Shown here: positions 8,296 to 17,035 of the stretch, in pieces
How the letters are laid out: each line of letters begins with the position of its first letter
Numbering within the stretch: the first letter of the stretch is position 1
Source of the DNA: an uncultured Prevotellaceae bacterium
GTDB taxonomy: Bacteria; Bacteroidota; Bacteroidia; Bacteroidales; Bacteroidaceae
Assembly: GCA_902767045.1 (NCBI GenBank)
Contig: CACXFT010000077.1
Location: 1 to 55,492, forward strand
Direction of reading: 5' to 3'
DNA length: 55,492 bases
Made by a program: the position numbers and the translations under genes
Notes under the pieces: generated by a model
Seen by the model: the letters and a program-made list of their open reading frames with translations, nothing else
The model's database searches: none
What the model was told of the DNA's origin: nothing

Positions 8296-8952
8296 TTAGA
8301 CCAATATGTTCCATACGGCAACCATATAGCAAACGGTGCCCGCGAGCACAAAGAAATGGAACACGGTGTGCATGAAGCGGCGTTTGTTCAAACTATAGAA
8401 CACGGCACCTGTGAGGTAGCATACACCATCGGCAATAATCCACGCGATGGCTGTTGTGCTCACATTCTGCATGAGCGGTTTGAAAGCCACAAGCACACTC
8501 AGCCCCATCAGACAGAAGCACAGGGTTTCGAGGTTGCTGTGGTCTTTCAGGCGCACAAACGATGCAATGGTTCCTGCCAATGCACAGCCCCAGACGAAAC
8601 AAAACAGTCCCCAACCCCAATAGCCTTGGTCGCGAAGGGAGATGAGCGTGATGGGGGCGTAGGAGCCGGCAATGTGCCAATAGATGGCGGCATGGTCCCA
8701 TTTGCGCAAACGTTTCTTCCACTCCGACTGTGCCGGCATGGCATGATAGGCTGTGGAAGAGATATACGACATGAGCATGCCAAACAGATAGAGAGCCACG
8801 CCCAGGGTGGCCCAACCATCGGCATAACGCAGGGTATAGTTCAAGTAGAGCACACCCATCACCACCCCGAGCACAATGCCAAAGGCATGCGACCAGGTGT
8901 TCCACCGCTCTTCGGCGGGGGTATAATAAGTTTTTCGTTTTTGCTTTTCCAT
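8296..8952 (-). CDS. hemolysin III / YqfA family membrane protein (PAQR-like)
   Basis: This protein of about 218 residues has seven hydrophobic segments and the family signatures ERWNTWSHAFG, SSTAYHAMP, DHAAIYWHIAGSYAPIT and the C-terminal HTVFHFFVLAG. The conserved Ser/His/Asp residues are those proposed to bind metal in the PAQR superfamily. The name is historical, and hemolysis is not established for most members. The start at 8952 (MEKQKRKTYYTPAEERW) is favoured; an ATG at 8970 is possible and would sit just after the comF stop. A TACCTTTGC promoter word ends only 4 bp before the ATG at 8952. Confidence 0.88.
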   Translation of the reverse strand: MEKQKRKTYYTPAEERWNTWSHAFGIVLGVVMGVLYLNYTLRYADGWATLGVALYLFGMLMSYISSTAYHAMPAQSEWKKRLRKWDHAAIYWHIAGSYAPITLISLRDQGYWGWGLFCFVWGCALAGTIASFVRLKDHSNLETLCFCLMGLSVLVAFKPLMQNVSTTAIAWIIADGVCYLTGAVFYSLNKRRFMHTVFHFFVLAGTVCYMVAVWNILV

Positions 8953-8956
8953 GTGG

Positions 8957-8965
8957 GCAAAGGTA
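8957..8965 (-). promoter_or_regulatory. possible -7 element giving a leaderless hemolysin III transcript
   Basis: On the minus strand it reads TACCTTTGC (TAnnTTTG match). It lies 4 bp upstream of the ATG at 8952, so a transcript from it would be leaderless or begin at the ATG. It could also be a chance match within the comF-hlyIII junction. Confidence 0.4.
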
Positions 8966-8977
8966 AGCATTATTTCT

Positions 8978-9679
8978 TTACCTGCCAAAAAAAGTGAGCC
9001 CTAAGCTGAGCACGCTCACCTTCACACCTTCCACCTGCTGCAGTTCACTGGCGCAGGCCCTCATGGTGGCACCGGTGGTGATCACGTCGTCGATCAAGAG
9101 CACATGCCGCCCTTTAACGGCTTCGGCATCAACCAGGGTGAACGCATGCGCTACATTCTGCTCACGCTCTTGCATGCTTCGGTGGGTCTGACTTCCTGCA
9201 AAGCTTACTCTCTTCAAAACTGTCTCGCCCACCGGCACCCCAATCATGTCACTGATGGCGCGTGCCAACAGCATACACTGGTTGTAGCCGCGCTGCCGTT
9301 CGCGCTCGGGGGTGAGCGGCACAGGCACCAACAGGTCTATGCCGTCAAAAAAATGCTCGGGCTGAAGCTTGTTCACAACGATGTCAGCTAAAAAAATGGC
9401 CACCTCGGGTTGGTGGCCATACTTCATATTATAAATAAGGTGTGCGAATGCCGACTGCATGGAATAGTAATAAAGTGCTGCCCCCCGTTCAATGGGTTCG
9501 TAGCCATCGAAGAGTTCTGTCACTTCGTTGCACGAGAAGTCGTTGGCACAGGAAGTGTCCGTGAATTGCATCATGCAGCCGGCACACACAAACTGCTCAT
9601 CCATGCCCAAGCGTTTTCCGCATGCGCAACATGCACGAGGCGACACCAAGTCGACGAGTCGGTTCCAGAAGCTATTCAT
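8978..9679 (-). CDS. comF: ComF family phosphoribosyltransferase-like protein
   Basis: This 233-residue cytoplasmic protein has an N-terminal zinc-binding pair of CxxC motifs (CCACGKRL...CAGC) and a C-terminal type I PRTase domain with PLTPERERQRGYNQ and the PRPP loop HVLLIDDVITTGATM. ComF proteins are linked to DNA uptake; a DprA gene is also present in this window at 18884. Its start overlaps the end of the pyridoxamine kinase gene by 8 bp, indicating translational coupling. Confidence 0.93.
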   Translation of the reverse strand: MNSFWNRLVDLVSPRACCACGKRLGMDEQFVCAGCMMQFTDTSCANDFSCNEVTELFDGYEPIERGAALYYYSMQSAFAHLIYNMKYGHQPEVAIFLADIVVNKLQPEHFFDGIDLLVPVPLTPERERQRGYNQCMLLARAISDMIGVPVGETVLKRVSFAGSQTHRSMQEREQNVAHAFTLVDAEAVKGRHVLLIDDVITTGATMRACASELQQVEGVKVSVLSLGLTFFGR

Positions 9680-10502
9680 GGGTATTTAGCAAGCTCAGGT
9701 ATCGCTCAATGAGGATTCCGCAGTGGCGGTCGTCCATATCCTTGTTGATGTCAAGCAGCCTATACACGGTGTCCATGGCTATGCGGGTGGAGAGCAGCAG
9801 CTCATCGCCCTCCATGAGGTGGGCGATGAGCACTGCCGAAAACAGGTCGCCGGTGCCGTGGAACAGTCCGGGAATTTCTTCATATTCCAAATGGAAATAC
9901 TCCCCGCTGGTGTGGTTGAAACCCGCCACGCTGTTCTGACCGTCTATCCGACAGCTGGTGATGAGCACCGACTGGCACCCAAGCTGCCGCATCTGGTCGA
10001 GCAACTGTTGGGTTTTCCCCCACGAGAGTCCTTCTGGCCGGAAAGTCTCTCCGGTGAGGAAGCAGGCTTCGGTATAGTTGGGAATGGTGAGGTGTGCCAC
10101 GCCCACCATCTCGCGCATCAGTTCCACCTGGCGCATAGAAATGCCGTTGTAGAGCTTTCCGCCGTCGCCCATGATGGGGTCTACAAATATGGTGGTTCCG
10201 CGCTGAGCCTGCTCCTGACAATAGTGAGAAACCAGCTTGGCCTGCTCGTCACTGAACATCAGACCGGTGCAGATGGCATCAAAAGAGAAACCGAGTTCTT
10301 GCCAAATGGGCAATGTGCCGCGTATGTAGTCGGTGGTGTCCATGATGTTGAACTTACCATAGTTGAGCGTGTTCGACACCAAGGCCGTTGGCAAGCTGAA
10401 CACCGGATGTCCCATATATGACAGCACGGGCAGCATGGCTCCCATTCCCACCTTGCCATAGCCGGCAATATCGTTCACCAGCAGAATTCGTTTCTTTTCC
10501 AT
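9672..10502 (-). CDS. pdxY: pyridoxamine kinase (PdxY/PdxK type)
   Basis: This 276-residue ribokinase-fold enzyme phosphorylates pyridoxal or pyridoxamine in vitamin B6 salvage. It shows the start MEKKRILLVNDIAGYGKVG, the substrate-binding region SLPTALVSNT, DPIMGDGGKLY, IPNYTEACFLTG and the ATP/anion-hole motif GTGDLFSAVLIAHL with the catalytic Asp. It starts 9 bp after the stop of the secreted metallopeptidase gene upstream and overlaps comF downstream. Confidence 0.92.
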   Translation of the reverse strand: MEKKRILLVNDIAGYGKVGMGAMLPVLSYMGHPVFSLPTALVSNTLNYGKFNIMDTTDYIRGTLPIWQELGFSFDAICTGLMFSDEQAKLVSHYCQEQAQRGTTIFVDPIMGDGGKLYNGISMRQVELMREMVGVAHLTIPNYTEACFLTGETFRPEGLSWGKTQQLLDQMRQLGCQSVLITSCRIDGQNSVAGFNHTSGEYFHLEYEEIPGLFHGTGDLFSAVLIAHLMEGDELLLSTRIAMDTVYRLLDINKDMDDRHCGILIERYLSLLNTHE

Positions 10503-10511
10503 ATAGCTTTT

Positions 10512-13500
10512 TTACTTAACTGCAATTTTCTTTCCATCAAGGATGTAGATGCCCGGGCGCAGGTTTCCGTTTTGATTCACCTGCCGGCCGGAGAGGTCGT
10601 AAACAACATGCTGCTTTCCGCTTTCTGCTTTCTGCTTTAAAAGCACAGTTTCGTCGATGGCTGTCACCTGTTCGGCTGTGAGGCGGCCGAAGTAGTAGAG
10701 GCGGAAGTCGTCGAAGATGCTCCAGTAGCTGTCGTTGGAAGTGGAGCAACGAATGCCCAGGCGTATGTCGCCTTCGGTTTCAAACTCAGCGGTGAGTTCG
10801 TTTTCATAGAGTCCGCGGGCGAAGTAGGCAGCCACGGCCTGCATGGTGTTGGGCACGAACACCTGTGGAGAGCCCACGCCCACTTCGGTGCCCACGCCCA
10901 CCTTGGTTTCTTGTGCCCCGGCAGCAATATTCTGCACGCGCGTGTAGTTGCTGCCCATATATAAATAGGTGGTGACGGTTTCGTTGCCTGCTGTATAGGC
11001 TGCATAAGCCTGAGCCGTTGTTCCCGGGCGCTGGAATGCCTTTGCCCTGAGCTGATAGGTTCCGGCGGGCATATTCTTGAGCACCTGATTCATGTTGAAA
11101 GTGGTTTGGTAGAACTCGCCGCAAGAATAGTTGAGTGCGGGAGCCTGCGACCAGCCATCGGCACTATCCATGCCGGCGTTCACAATCATCAGCGAAAGGT
11201 CGAAGGGCTGGCTCACATCGGTGGGAGTGGCATTAGCCAGGAACTGGAACTCGGCCTGGCGAGCCTGTTCAACCAAGGCCGAAACAGCGTAGGCCGACGT
11301 CGCTCCATCGGCAGCAGTGCGAATGTCTGTTATGCTCTGAGAGAGCTGTGCATCGGTGCCTTCGGTCTCTTCGGTGTGGGGAACAGCCTGCAGTGCTTCG
11401 AGCTGGGCCAGCACGTTGTTGAGGTTAGCCTTGAAAGCATCGGCCCCTAACTGGTCGAGCTGGTCTATTTCATTCCCGTCGAGGATGAGCCAGCGCTGTG
11501 TGGTTGCACTGTTGGCCAGGTTGAGCGCAGCCCCGCCCACGGTTCCGTTGGCATTGGCAGCCACGCAGTTGGGCGTCCATGAAGCAGTGTGTACCATCCA
11601 ATAACCACGCATGCCACTGTCTTTAACGGCATCGACGCGAGCCTTCATCAGGTGGAAGTCTTGGGCTGTGCCCGGGGTGGGAGTAGCAGACAGGCTCACC
11701 GTGGTGCCGCTCAGCGAGAGGAACTTGCCCGTGGCGGCATTGCGGAACTGATATTGCTGGTTATCAGGTGTGAAGGTCACATACCAAGCGGCATGGTCGT
11801 TGCTGCGTGCATCGGCATTGCTCATTTCCTGCCAAGCCAGTTTGCCGTCGGCTGTTTCTGTGAGGAAGGCGGTGTAGAGTCCGCGTTCGTCGCTTTCGTT
11901 CTTCAGGTAGTATTTCACGTTGTCTTCCTGCGTGAAGGAATAGTAGGGGTCGGCATGGCGCACCCAGATGTTGTGTTCCAGTCCATCTTCGCCAAGGGCC
12001 TGACAGATGGAGGCATTGGCCAGATAGAGTGCCTCGGTACCGTTGTCTTCGTTGGCTCCGTTGATGCCGTAAGGCCACATGTGCTGAAAGTCGCCCTTGA
12101 GCACTTGGTCGGTCCCGTTCGACCAGAACTGCACCACTTGGCTTGCGCGTTCGCCCAGCCACTGGCCGGTGCCCCGTCCGTTACCGTCAAGGCTCTCGCG
12201 CAGGATGTTCTTATTCCACTGTGTGCGGTAGGGAATGAGTCCCAGTCCGTGCATCATTTCGTGCATGATGGTTCCTGTGCGCTGGTAGGAGGAATTGGCA
12301 CCCATGTTAATCCACGATGTTTCCACATAGTTGCAGTCGGCAGTGGGAGTGCCCGCACTGTAGCCGAGCTGGAAGTTGCGAATGGCCGACGACATGTTGT
12401 TGAAATAGTCGAGTGCCGAGTTGATGGCATTCTGAATGCGGTTGTCGGTATCGGTGTTGCCGCTTTTGTTCACAAAGGCACAGGTTACCTGTCCCTTGGG
12501 CACGGTGTAGAGTTTCACTGGCTTACCATACTTCACGGTGCCGTTTTTCAGCTCTACATAGCTGTTCAGGTAATAGAGCGTAGAGGGTGTGAGGTTGGTG
12601 AAGGCATAGATGGTGCCGTTGCTGGTGAGTGTGCGGTTATAGGCCAGGCCCTCGTGTGTGGGCTTGGGCGTATCGCTCAGGCACACGCCCTGCGACTGGA
12701 TGGTGGATGCCGTGATGCCGCTCACATCAACGCGGGCAAACAAACGGGTGGCACCACGCACAAACCTCACGCTCACGTTGTCGGTATATTCCCATGCGGC
12801 AAACTCGTCCACAACGGGTTGCAGGGCATCGATGGCAGCCTTGATGTCGGCAAGCGAAGCCTCGGCATTGTCGGCCACGGCCTTGGCAGCAGCGATAGCC
12901 TCAACAAGTTCGGCACCGGCATTGCCGGCGAAGGTTGTGAGCGCTTCGGCACGGGTGATAAGCGTTTCAAGGTCGGCGCGGAGAATTTCCACGTCGGCAG
13001 CGTCGATGTTGTGGTCGCGATAGAGCTTCACATAATCGAAGAAGAGTGTCGTATGATCGCCGGTCTGGTCGTTTTTGCGGGCCAAGTATCCAATCTGCAC
13101 GATTCCATCAGTGGCGTTGCTGATGGTGAACGTGATGGAGTCTTCGTGCCAGGCCTGTGAAGGGAAGGAGCTCAGGGTGGAGCGGGTCCTCGTTCCCCTT
13201 GAGGGGATGAAATGCAGTTGCGACGAACCAGTTTCTGAAACGGCTGCATTCCAGAAGGCCACCACCAGTTTATATTTGCCCGGTGCCAGTGTGCCAATCT
13301 TCTGTTGATACTCAACGCGCTTGGGGGTAGAAGCCGCGAGCACGAGACAGCCTCCGTTGGGAGTTCCGTCGAATCCGGTGGCAGGAATGGCTGAACCAAG
13401 CACCGTTGTAGCGGTTCCGAACTGATAGATGCCGGAAACGGTGGCAGCACCGAGCTGCGTGTACTGCCAGGGGGCGATGTCGAGCAGTTCGTCTTCAACA

Positions 13501-13649
13501 TTTCCTTCGTCGCCAACAGCATAGTTGAAGTTGGAGTTGAAGGATGCGTTCTTCAGGAACAGTTCGCTAACATCGAACCACTCCTGCTCCTGTGCGGCCA
13601 AGGGCATGGCGGCAAGCAGACAGAAAAAGAGAAAAAGTTTTGTTTTCAT
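10512..13649 (-). CDS. large secreted HExxH metallopeptidase-like protein with Por/T9SS-like tail
   Basis: This 1045-residue protein has a signal peptide (MKTKLFLFFCLLAAMPLAAQ). Domains in order: an N-terminal beta-sandwich (about 25-210), an Ala-rich helical segment (about 217-275), an FN3-like module (about 285-380), and a region with a zinc-protease motif, HEMMHGLG at H463-E464-H467, followed by a conserved-looking W/G-rich stretch. Next come a ricin-like or cyanovirin-like segment (about 570-700), a helical part, another carbohydrate-binding-like module ending in DDFRLYYFG, and a tail VVYDLSGR...PGIYILDGKKIAVK resembling the type IX sorting domain. Just before the tail, KQKAESGKQ is encoded by AAAGCAG heptamers. 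The substrate is unknown; mucin or host glycoprotein is a guess. Confidence 0.8.
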   Translation of the reverse strand: MKTKLFLFFCLLAAMPLAAQEQEWFDVSELFLKNASFNSNFNYAVGDEGNVEDELLDIAPWQYTQLGAATVSGIYQFGTATTVLGSAIPATGFDGTPNGGCLVLAASTPKRVEYQQKIGTLAPGKYKLVVAFWNAAVSETGSSQLHFIPSRGTRTRSTLSSFPSQAWHEDSITFTISNATDGIVQIGYLARKNDQTGDHTTLFFDYVKLYRDHNIDAADVEILRADLETLITRAEALTTFAGNAGAELVEAIAAAKAVADNAEASLADIKAAIDALQPVVDEFAAWEYTDNVSVRFVRGATRLFARVDVSGITASTIQSQGVCLSDTPKPTHEGLAYNRTLTSNGTIYAFTNLTPSTLYYLNSYVELKNGTVKYGKPVKLYTVPKGQVTCAFVNKSGNTDTDNRIQNAINSALDYFNNMSSAIRNFQLGYSAGTPTADCNYVETSWINMGANSSYQRTGTIMHEMMHGLGLIPYRTQWNKNILRESLDGNGRGTGQWLGERASQVVQFWSNGTDQVLKGDFQHMWPYGINGANEDNGTEALYLANASICQALGEDGLEHNIWVRHADPYYSFTQEDNVKYYLKNESDERGLYTAFLTETADGKLAWQEMSNADARSNDHAAWYVTFTPDNQQYQFRNAATGKFLSLSGTTVSLSATPTPGTAQDFHLMKARVDAVKDSGMRGYWMVHTASWTPNCVAANANGTVGGAALNLANSATTQRWLILDGNEIDQLDQLGADAFKANLNNVLAQLEALQAVPHTEETEGTDAQLSQSITDIRTAADGATSAYAVSALVEQARQAEFQFLANATPTDVSQPFDLSLMIVNAGMDSADGWSQAPALNYSCGEFYQTTFNMNQVLKNMPAGTYQLRAKAFQRPGTTAQAYAAYTAGNETVTTYLYMGSNYTRVQNIAAGAQETKVGVGTEVGVGSPQVFVPNTMQAVAAYFARGLYENELTAEFETEGDIRLGIRCSTSNDSYWSIFDDFRLYYFGRLTAEQVTAIDETVLLKQKAESGKQHVVYDLSGRQVNQNGNLRPGIYILDGKKIAVK
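10611..10638. repeat. heptamer array CTGCTTT (AAAGCAG on the coding strand)
   Basis: Four 7-bp units lie at the junction between cargo and sorting tail in the metallopeptidase gene. The same array occurs at the same relative place in the 15788-16210 gene (15897-15924). Confidence 0.85.
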
Positions 13650-13657
13650 TTGGTTTT

Positions 13658-13745
13658 TTCGTTATTTCGTTATTTCGTTATCTCGTTATTTCGATATTTC
13701 GATGTATCGATATCTCGATATTTCGATACATCGATATCTCGTTAT
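13658..13745. repeat. 8-bp tandem array (TTCGTTAT / ATCGATAT), 11 units
   Basis: Eleven consecutive octamers such as TTCGTTAT, CTCGTTAT, TTCGATAT and ATCGATAT fill the gap between the two secreted HExxH protein genes. The stop codon of the upstream gene (13742-13744) is inside the last unit. Several units contain ATCGAT or GATATC, so the array is locally self-complementary. Confidence 0.95.
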
Positions 13746-15766
13746 CTAATTTTCAAGTTCACCACCATGGTGGCAGTGTAGCGCTTGCTGTCTTTCTGAT
13801 ACTGAATGGCCTGGCGAATGGTGTAGGTGCGCCCGCGCACCAGTCGGCCGGGATATTGCCCCACATAGCAGCCATACTTGTCGGGATAGAACTCGGCAAA
13901 GATGCGTGCCGAAGAGTCGTAGCCGCAAACGTTGCCGCCCTCGGTGAACCAGTGGCCGTAGCAGGTGTTGCTGCTGGTGGAGGTGGTGGTGCCGGTGGTA
14001 ACAGTTCCGTTGGCATTCACGCCCACGAAGCGGGGATTAGAAGAGGCTGTGCGCCCCACGGCCTTGAGCTGTTCGGTTGAAAGGCCGAGTGCCTGGCTCA
14101 CCGCAGCCATGTCGTACTGTACGCGAACGCTGGTGTAAGCCGTTGAGCTGATTTCCAGTTCGGCATCGATATAGACGGTGGTGTCGCGACGGGCATAGTC
14201 GTCGGGGTAGGCATCGAAGTGTCCATAGAGGTTGGTATTTTCGAAGCGCACCTCGTAGGGCCACTGCTCATCGTCGCTGGCATCGTCGTTCCAGGGGTGA
14301 CGCCAATAGGCGGTGGGGGCTCCCATCACCACAAAGAAGAGTTTGCTGATGCCCTCGGGTATGGTGAGCTGGGCCTCGCCTTCCTTGTCGCGCTGCATGT
14401 CGCCATACACGGTTTCGCCCTGCTGGGTGTAGGCCACAAAGCCATAGCGCCAGCCGGCGTTGTTGGTTCTGATGGCACGGTAGCCATCGGCACCGGCAAT
14501 GCCTTTGAAGTTGGCTTTCACCACAGTGCCCGGTGCGGCGGTGTTCAGGTTGATGATGTTGTAGCCATAGTTCTGTGGACAGCACGACGCGTCGATAGCC
14601 CATGTGCCGTCGTTGGCAGCTGTCTGGTGCAGACTGCTCTGGTGCTGTCCGATGCGATGACGGGCCTGTTCGCGAATGCCGTCGATGTCCCAGGTGGCCA
14701 TGCGGGCGAAGCAGTCGAACATCTCGTCGTTAAATTCTTCCTGCGAGAGGTTGTTGAGTCGTTTATAGGTTTGCAGGGGGTCTTCGGGTTTCACCGACTC
14801 CCGCCACAGGCGGCCAATGAAGTCCTGTCCGTGTTTCATGCACCAGGCATCCTGCACGAAGCAGTTCTCGTAGCGCCACTCTTCGTTCATCACACCCAGG
14901 TGACACTTGGGCAGATGTCCCTCGAAGTATTCTCCGTCGGTGAACTGTCGGTTGGGATAAACCTTGTAGGCCTGCCAGTTGGCACAGCTCTCCCACCAGC
15001 CGTTGCCGCCGGAGGCATTGTCGCCATAGCCATAGTTGTAGCCGTGGGTCATGCCCAGGTCGGCCGAAACGAGATACTGGAAGGTGTGCCCTATCTCGTG
15101 TGCCACGGTATGTCCTCCGCGAGCGCCGATGGCCCCCGGGCTCACATGGCCAATGCCCGTCTTGGAGTCAACACCCGATGCGTCGGCCCGCCATTCGGTC
15201 TGGTAGAGCACATAGAGCTGAATCTTATAGGTGTCGGTGGTGGAGTTGCCGGGCTCCAAGAATCCCAGCTGGTTCACATACACATCCCAGATGTGTTCGG
15301 CCTGCTGCAACACACTTTGCGGGTTGAACCGGTAGGCAGAGGCCGCGCGTGTGGGGTCGGCTCCGAAGCCCTTTTCCCAGAACACCACAAAGTGTTCGCT
15401 CTCCCTGGAGCGTTCGAAGCTCCACTGCGAGTTGTTGTCCATGTAGTTGTTGGAAGCATAGGTGGAGGGGTGCCAGAGAATGCGCCCGGGATTGCTGAAG
15501 AGCATGGTGCCGGGCATATCGTCGCCGCCCATGAGCGACTTCAGGGTAGTTTCGGTGTAGCCCTTGGTAAAGGTGGGGCGATACATGCGCAGCACGGGAA
15601 CGTTGCTGCCATCGCGCAGGCGGAACTCTATGGAGTCGTAGTTCTTGATGCTGAGTGAGCGGTTGGCCTTGAAACGGTCGGCATATTTCACCCACAGCGT
15701 GTCTTGTGCCTGAATGCCGGTGGCGGCCAGCAGAAGAAGAAGTAGCAGAATGGTGTTTCTTTTCAT
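13742..15766 (-). CDS. secreted DUF6055-like zinc peptidase with C-terminal DUF4859-like domain
   Basis: This 674-residue protein has a signal peptide (residues 1-21, ending GIQAQ). The central domain resembles DUF6055 and has the zinc-protease motif HTVAHEIGHTFQY (H223, E224, H227), then WWESCANW about 37 residues later, whose Glu could be a third ligand. This looks like a gluzincin-type arrangement, but activity is inference. The last ~130 residues (YDMAAVSQALGLS...GHWFTEGGNVCGYDSSARIFAEF) resemble DUF4859. There is no type IX tail. It lies between two tail-bearing secreted protein genes on the same strand, so the group may act together on one extracellular substrate. Confidence 0.8.
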   Translation of the reverse strand: MKRNTILLLLLLLAATGIQAQDTLWVKYADRFKANRSLSIKNYDSIEFRLRDGSNVPVLRMYRPTFTKGYTETTLKSLMGGDDMPGTMLFSNPGRILWHPSTYASNNYMDNNSQWSFERSRESEHFVVFWEKGFGADPTRAASAYRFNPQSVLQQAEHIWDVYVNQLGFLEPGNSTTDTYKIQLYVLYQTEWRADASGVDSKTGIGHVSPGAIGARGGHTVAHEIGHTFQYLVSADLGMTHGYNYGYGDNASGGNGWWESCANWQAYKVYPNRQFTDGEYFEGHLPKCHLGVMNEEWRYENCFVQDAWCMKHGQDFIGRLWRESVKPEDPLQTYKRLNNLSQEEFNDEMFDCFARMATWDIDGIREQARHRIGQHQSSLHQTAANDGTWAIDASCCPQNYGYNIINLNTAAPGTVVKANFKGIAGADGYRAIRTNNAGWRYGFVAYTQQGETVYGDMQRDKEGEAQLTIPEGISKLFFVVMGAPTAYWRHPWNDDASDDEQWPYEVRFENTNLYGHFDAYPDDYARRDTTVYIDAELEISSTAYTSVRVQYDMAAVSQALGLSTEQLKAVGRTASSNPRFVGVNANGTVTTGTTTSTSSNTCYGHWFTEGGNVCGYDSSARIFAEFYPDKYGCYVGQYPGRLVRGRTYTIRQAIQYQKDSKRYTATMVVNLKIR

Positions 15767-15787
15767 TTCAGTGTTCCTCCCTTCACA

Positions 15788-16210
15788 TTATTTCACAATA
15801 AATTTCTTTCCGTTCACCATGTAAACTCCTTTGGGAAGCGACCCCGGCATATCGCCAACCGTTCCCACCGGCCGACCGGAAATGTCGTAGACGGTCTGCT
15901 TTCTGCTTTCTGCTTTCTGCTTGAGAATGGCAGCGTCACTAATGCCGTCGACCATGCGCTTTTCGAAAGTGATGGATGCAATCTCTGAGATGCCATACGA
16001 CTGTCCGTTGACAACGAGCCGGCGCTCTTTGTTGTAGAGCATGGGCGAGAAAAGTGCATCGGTGTTGGTGAGCATGGCCGTGAGGGTTTGTCCGCTGGTG
16101 GTGTTCACGTTCATGAAGGTCTGCTCTTCTTCAGCTGCCTGTGCTGCAAGCGGCGCCAATGCAAGAAGTGCTGCGGCAGCCATTTGTTCAAGTGGTAGCA
16201 ATGTTTTCAT
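15788..16210 (-). CDS. small secreted protein ending in a Por/T9SS-like tail
   Basis: This 140-residue protein has an N-terminal signal peptide (hydrophobic AAAALLALAPLAAQA) and a short body (TFMNVNTTSGQTLTAMLTNT...ISEIASITF). It ends in a tail TVYDISGRPVG...PKGVYMVNGKKFIVK similar to that of the 10512-13649 protein. The linker KQKAESRKQ is encoded by AAAGCAG heptamers. The body resembles the short beta-rich segments common near the C-terminus of Bacteroidetes secreted proteins, so the gene could be a remnant or a stand-alone carrier of the sorting tail. It starts 11 bp after the dapB stop. Confidence 0.7.
   Translation of the reverse strand: MKTLLPLEQMAAAALLALAPLAAQAAEEEQTFMNVNTTSGQTLTAMLTNTDALFSPMLYNKERRLVVNGQSYGISEIASITFEKRMVDGISDAAILKQKAESRKQTVYDISGRPVGTVGDMPGSLPKGVYMVNGKKFIVK
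15897..15924. repeat. heptamer array CTGCTTT, four units
   Basis: Four 7-bp units encode KQKAES(R)KQ directly upstream of the sorting tail of the small secreted protein, matching the array at 10611-10638. Confidence 0.85.
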
Positions 16211-16221
16211 GTTGATTGGGT

Positions 16222-16938
16222 TTAAAAATGAAACATATCGGAGATGGTGAGCAGCCCCTGATGCTGGTGGGTGTATTCGGCAGCAAGCACGGCACCCAGT
16301 GCGAATCCCTTTCGGCTGTGGGCATCGTGGGTGATGGTGATGAGGTCGGCCTCGGAATCGTAGCGCACGGTGTGAATGCCGGGCACCTCGCCCCGGCGAA
16401 TGTGGTCGATGCGCAACTGTGCGGGGTCGGTGGTGTCTTCGGCCCAGCCTTGCTTGCGGTCTAAGCGCTCAACAATCTCATCGGCAAGGGTGATGGCTGT
16501 GCCACTGGGGTGGTCGAGCTTGTGCACATGGTGGGTTTCTTCCATTTCTACATCATACTGCGGGAACTGGTTCATGATTGAGGCCAGATAGCGGTTCACG
16601 GCCGAGAAGATGGCAACACCTATGGAGAAGTTGGAAGCCCAAAAGAGGGTGTTCCCTTCTTCACTGCACAGGCGCTTCACGTCGGCGGCATGGTCTTTCA
16701 TCCAGCCCGTACTGCCGCTCACCACCTTCACACCCTTGCTGAAAGCTTTCAGGTAGTTGCCATAGGCAGCCGTGGGATTGGTAAACTCAATGGCGACATC
16801 GGCCGAAGAAAAGGCATCGCTTTCGAAGTCTTGCTGGTTGTCGATGTCTATCACACTCACAATTTCGTGACCACGGTCAAGGGCAATCTGCTCAATCATC
16901 TTGCCCATCTTGCCATAGCCAATTAATGCTATTTTCAT
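16222..16938 (-). CDS. dapB: 4-hydroxy-tetrahydrodipicolinate reductase
   Basis: This 238-residue NAD(P)H-dependent enzyme belongs to the lysine/diaminopimelate pathway. It shows an N-terminal Rossmann motif (IALIGYGKMGKMIE), VAIEFTNPTAAYGN, GSTGW and the catalytic/substrate box EETHHVHKLDHPSGTA. Length is typical for the short Bacteroidetes form. A TACCTTTGC promoter word lies about 44 bp upstream. The genes downstream on the same strand encode unrelated secreted proteins, starting 11 bp after its stop. Confidence 0.95.
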   Translation of the reverse strand: MKIALIGYGKMGKMIEQIALDRGHEIVSVIDIDNQQDFESDAFSSADVAIEFTNPTAAYGNYLKAFSKGVKVVSGSTGWMKDHAADVKRLCSEEGNTLFWASNFSIGVAIFSAVNRYLASIMNQFPQYDVEMEETHHVHKLDHPSGTAITLADEIVERLDRKQGWAEDTTDPAQLRIDHIRRGEVPGIHTVRYDSEADLITITHDAHSRKGFALGAVLAAEYTHQHQGLLTISDMFHF

Positions 16939-16981
16939 TGCTTTCTGTTTATTACTATTTCAAAAAAGGAGGTTTTTGCTT

Positions 16982-16990
16982 GCAAAGGTA
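16982..16990 (-). promoter_or_regulatory. -7 promoter element of dapB
   Basis: The minus strand reads TACCTTTGC, matching TAnnTTTG, 43 bp upstream of the dapB ATG. It probably drives the minus run dapB to the secreted proteins. Confidence 0.65.
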
Positions 16991-17035
16991 CGAAATAATT
17001 CATAATACCTTATTTATTATTAATAATTATTTTCG

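Noticed and set aside
11589-13160. 523-codon frame antisense to the metallopeptidase
   Set aside because: The opposite strand has a signal peptide, HExxH motif and sorting tail, and this frame has none of the features of a real protein.
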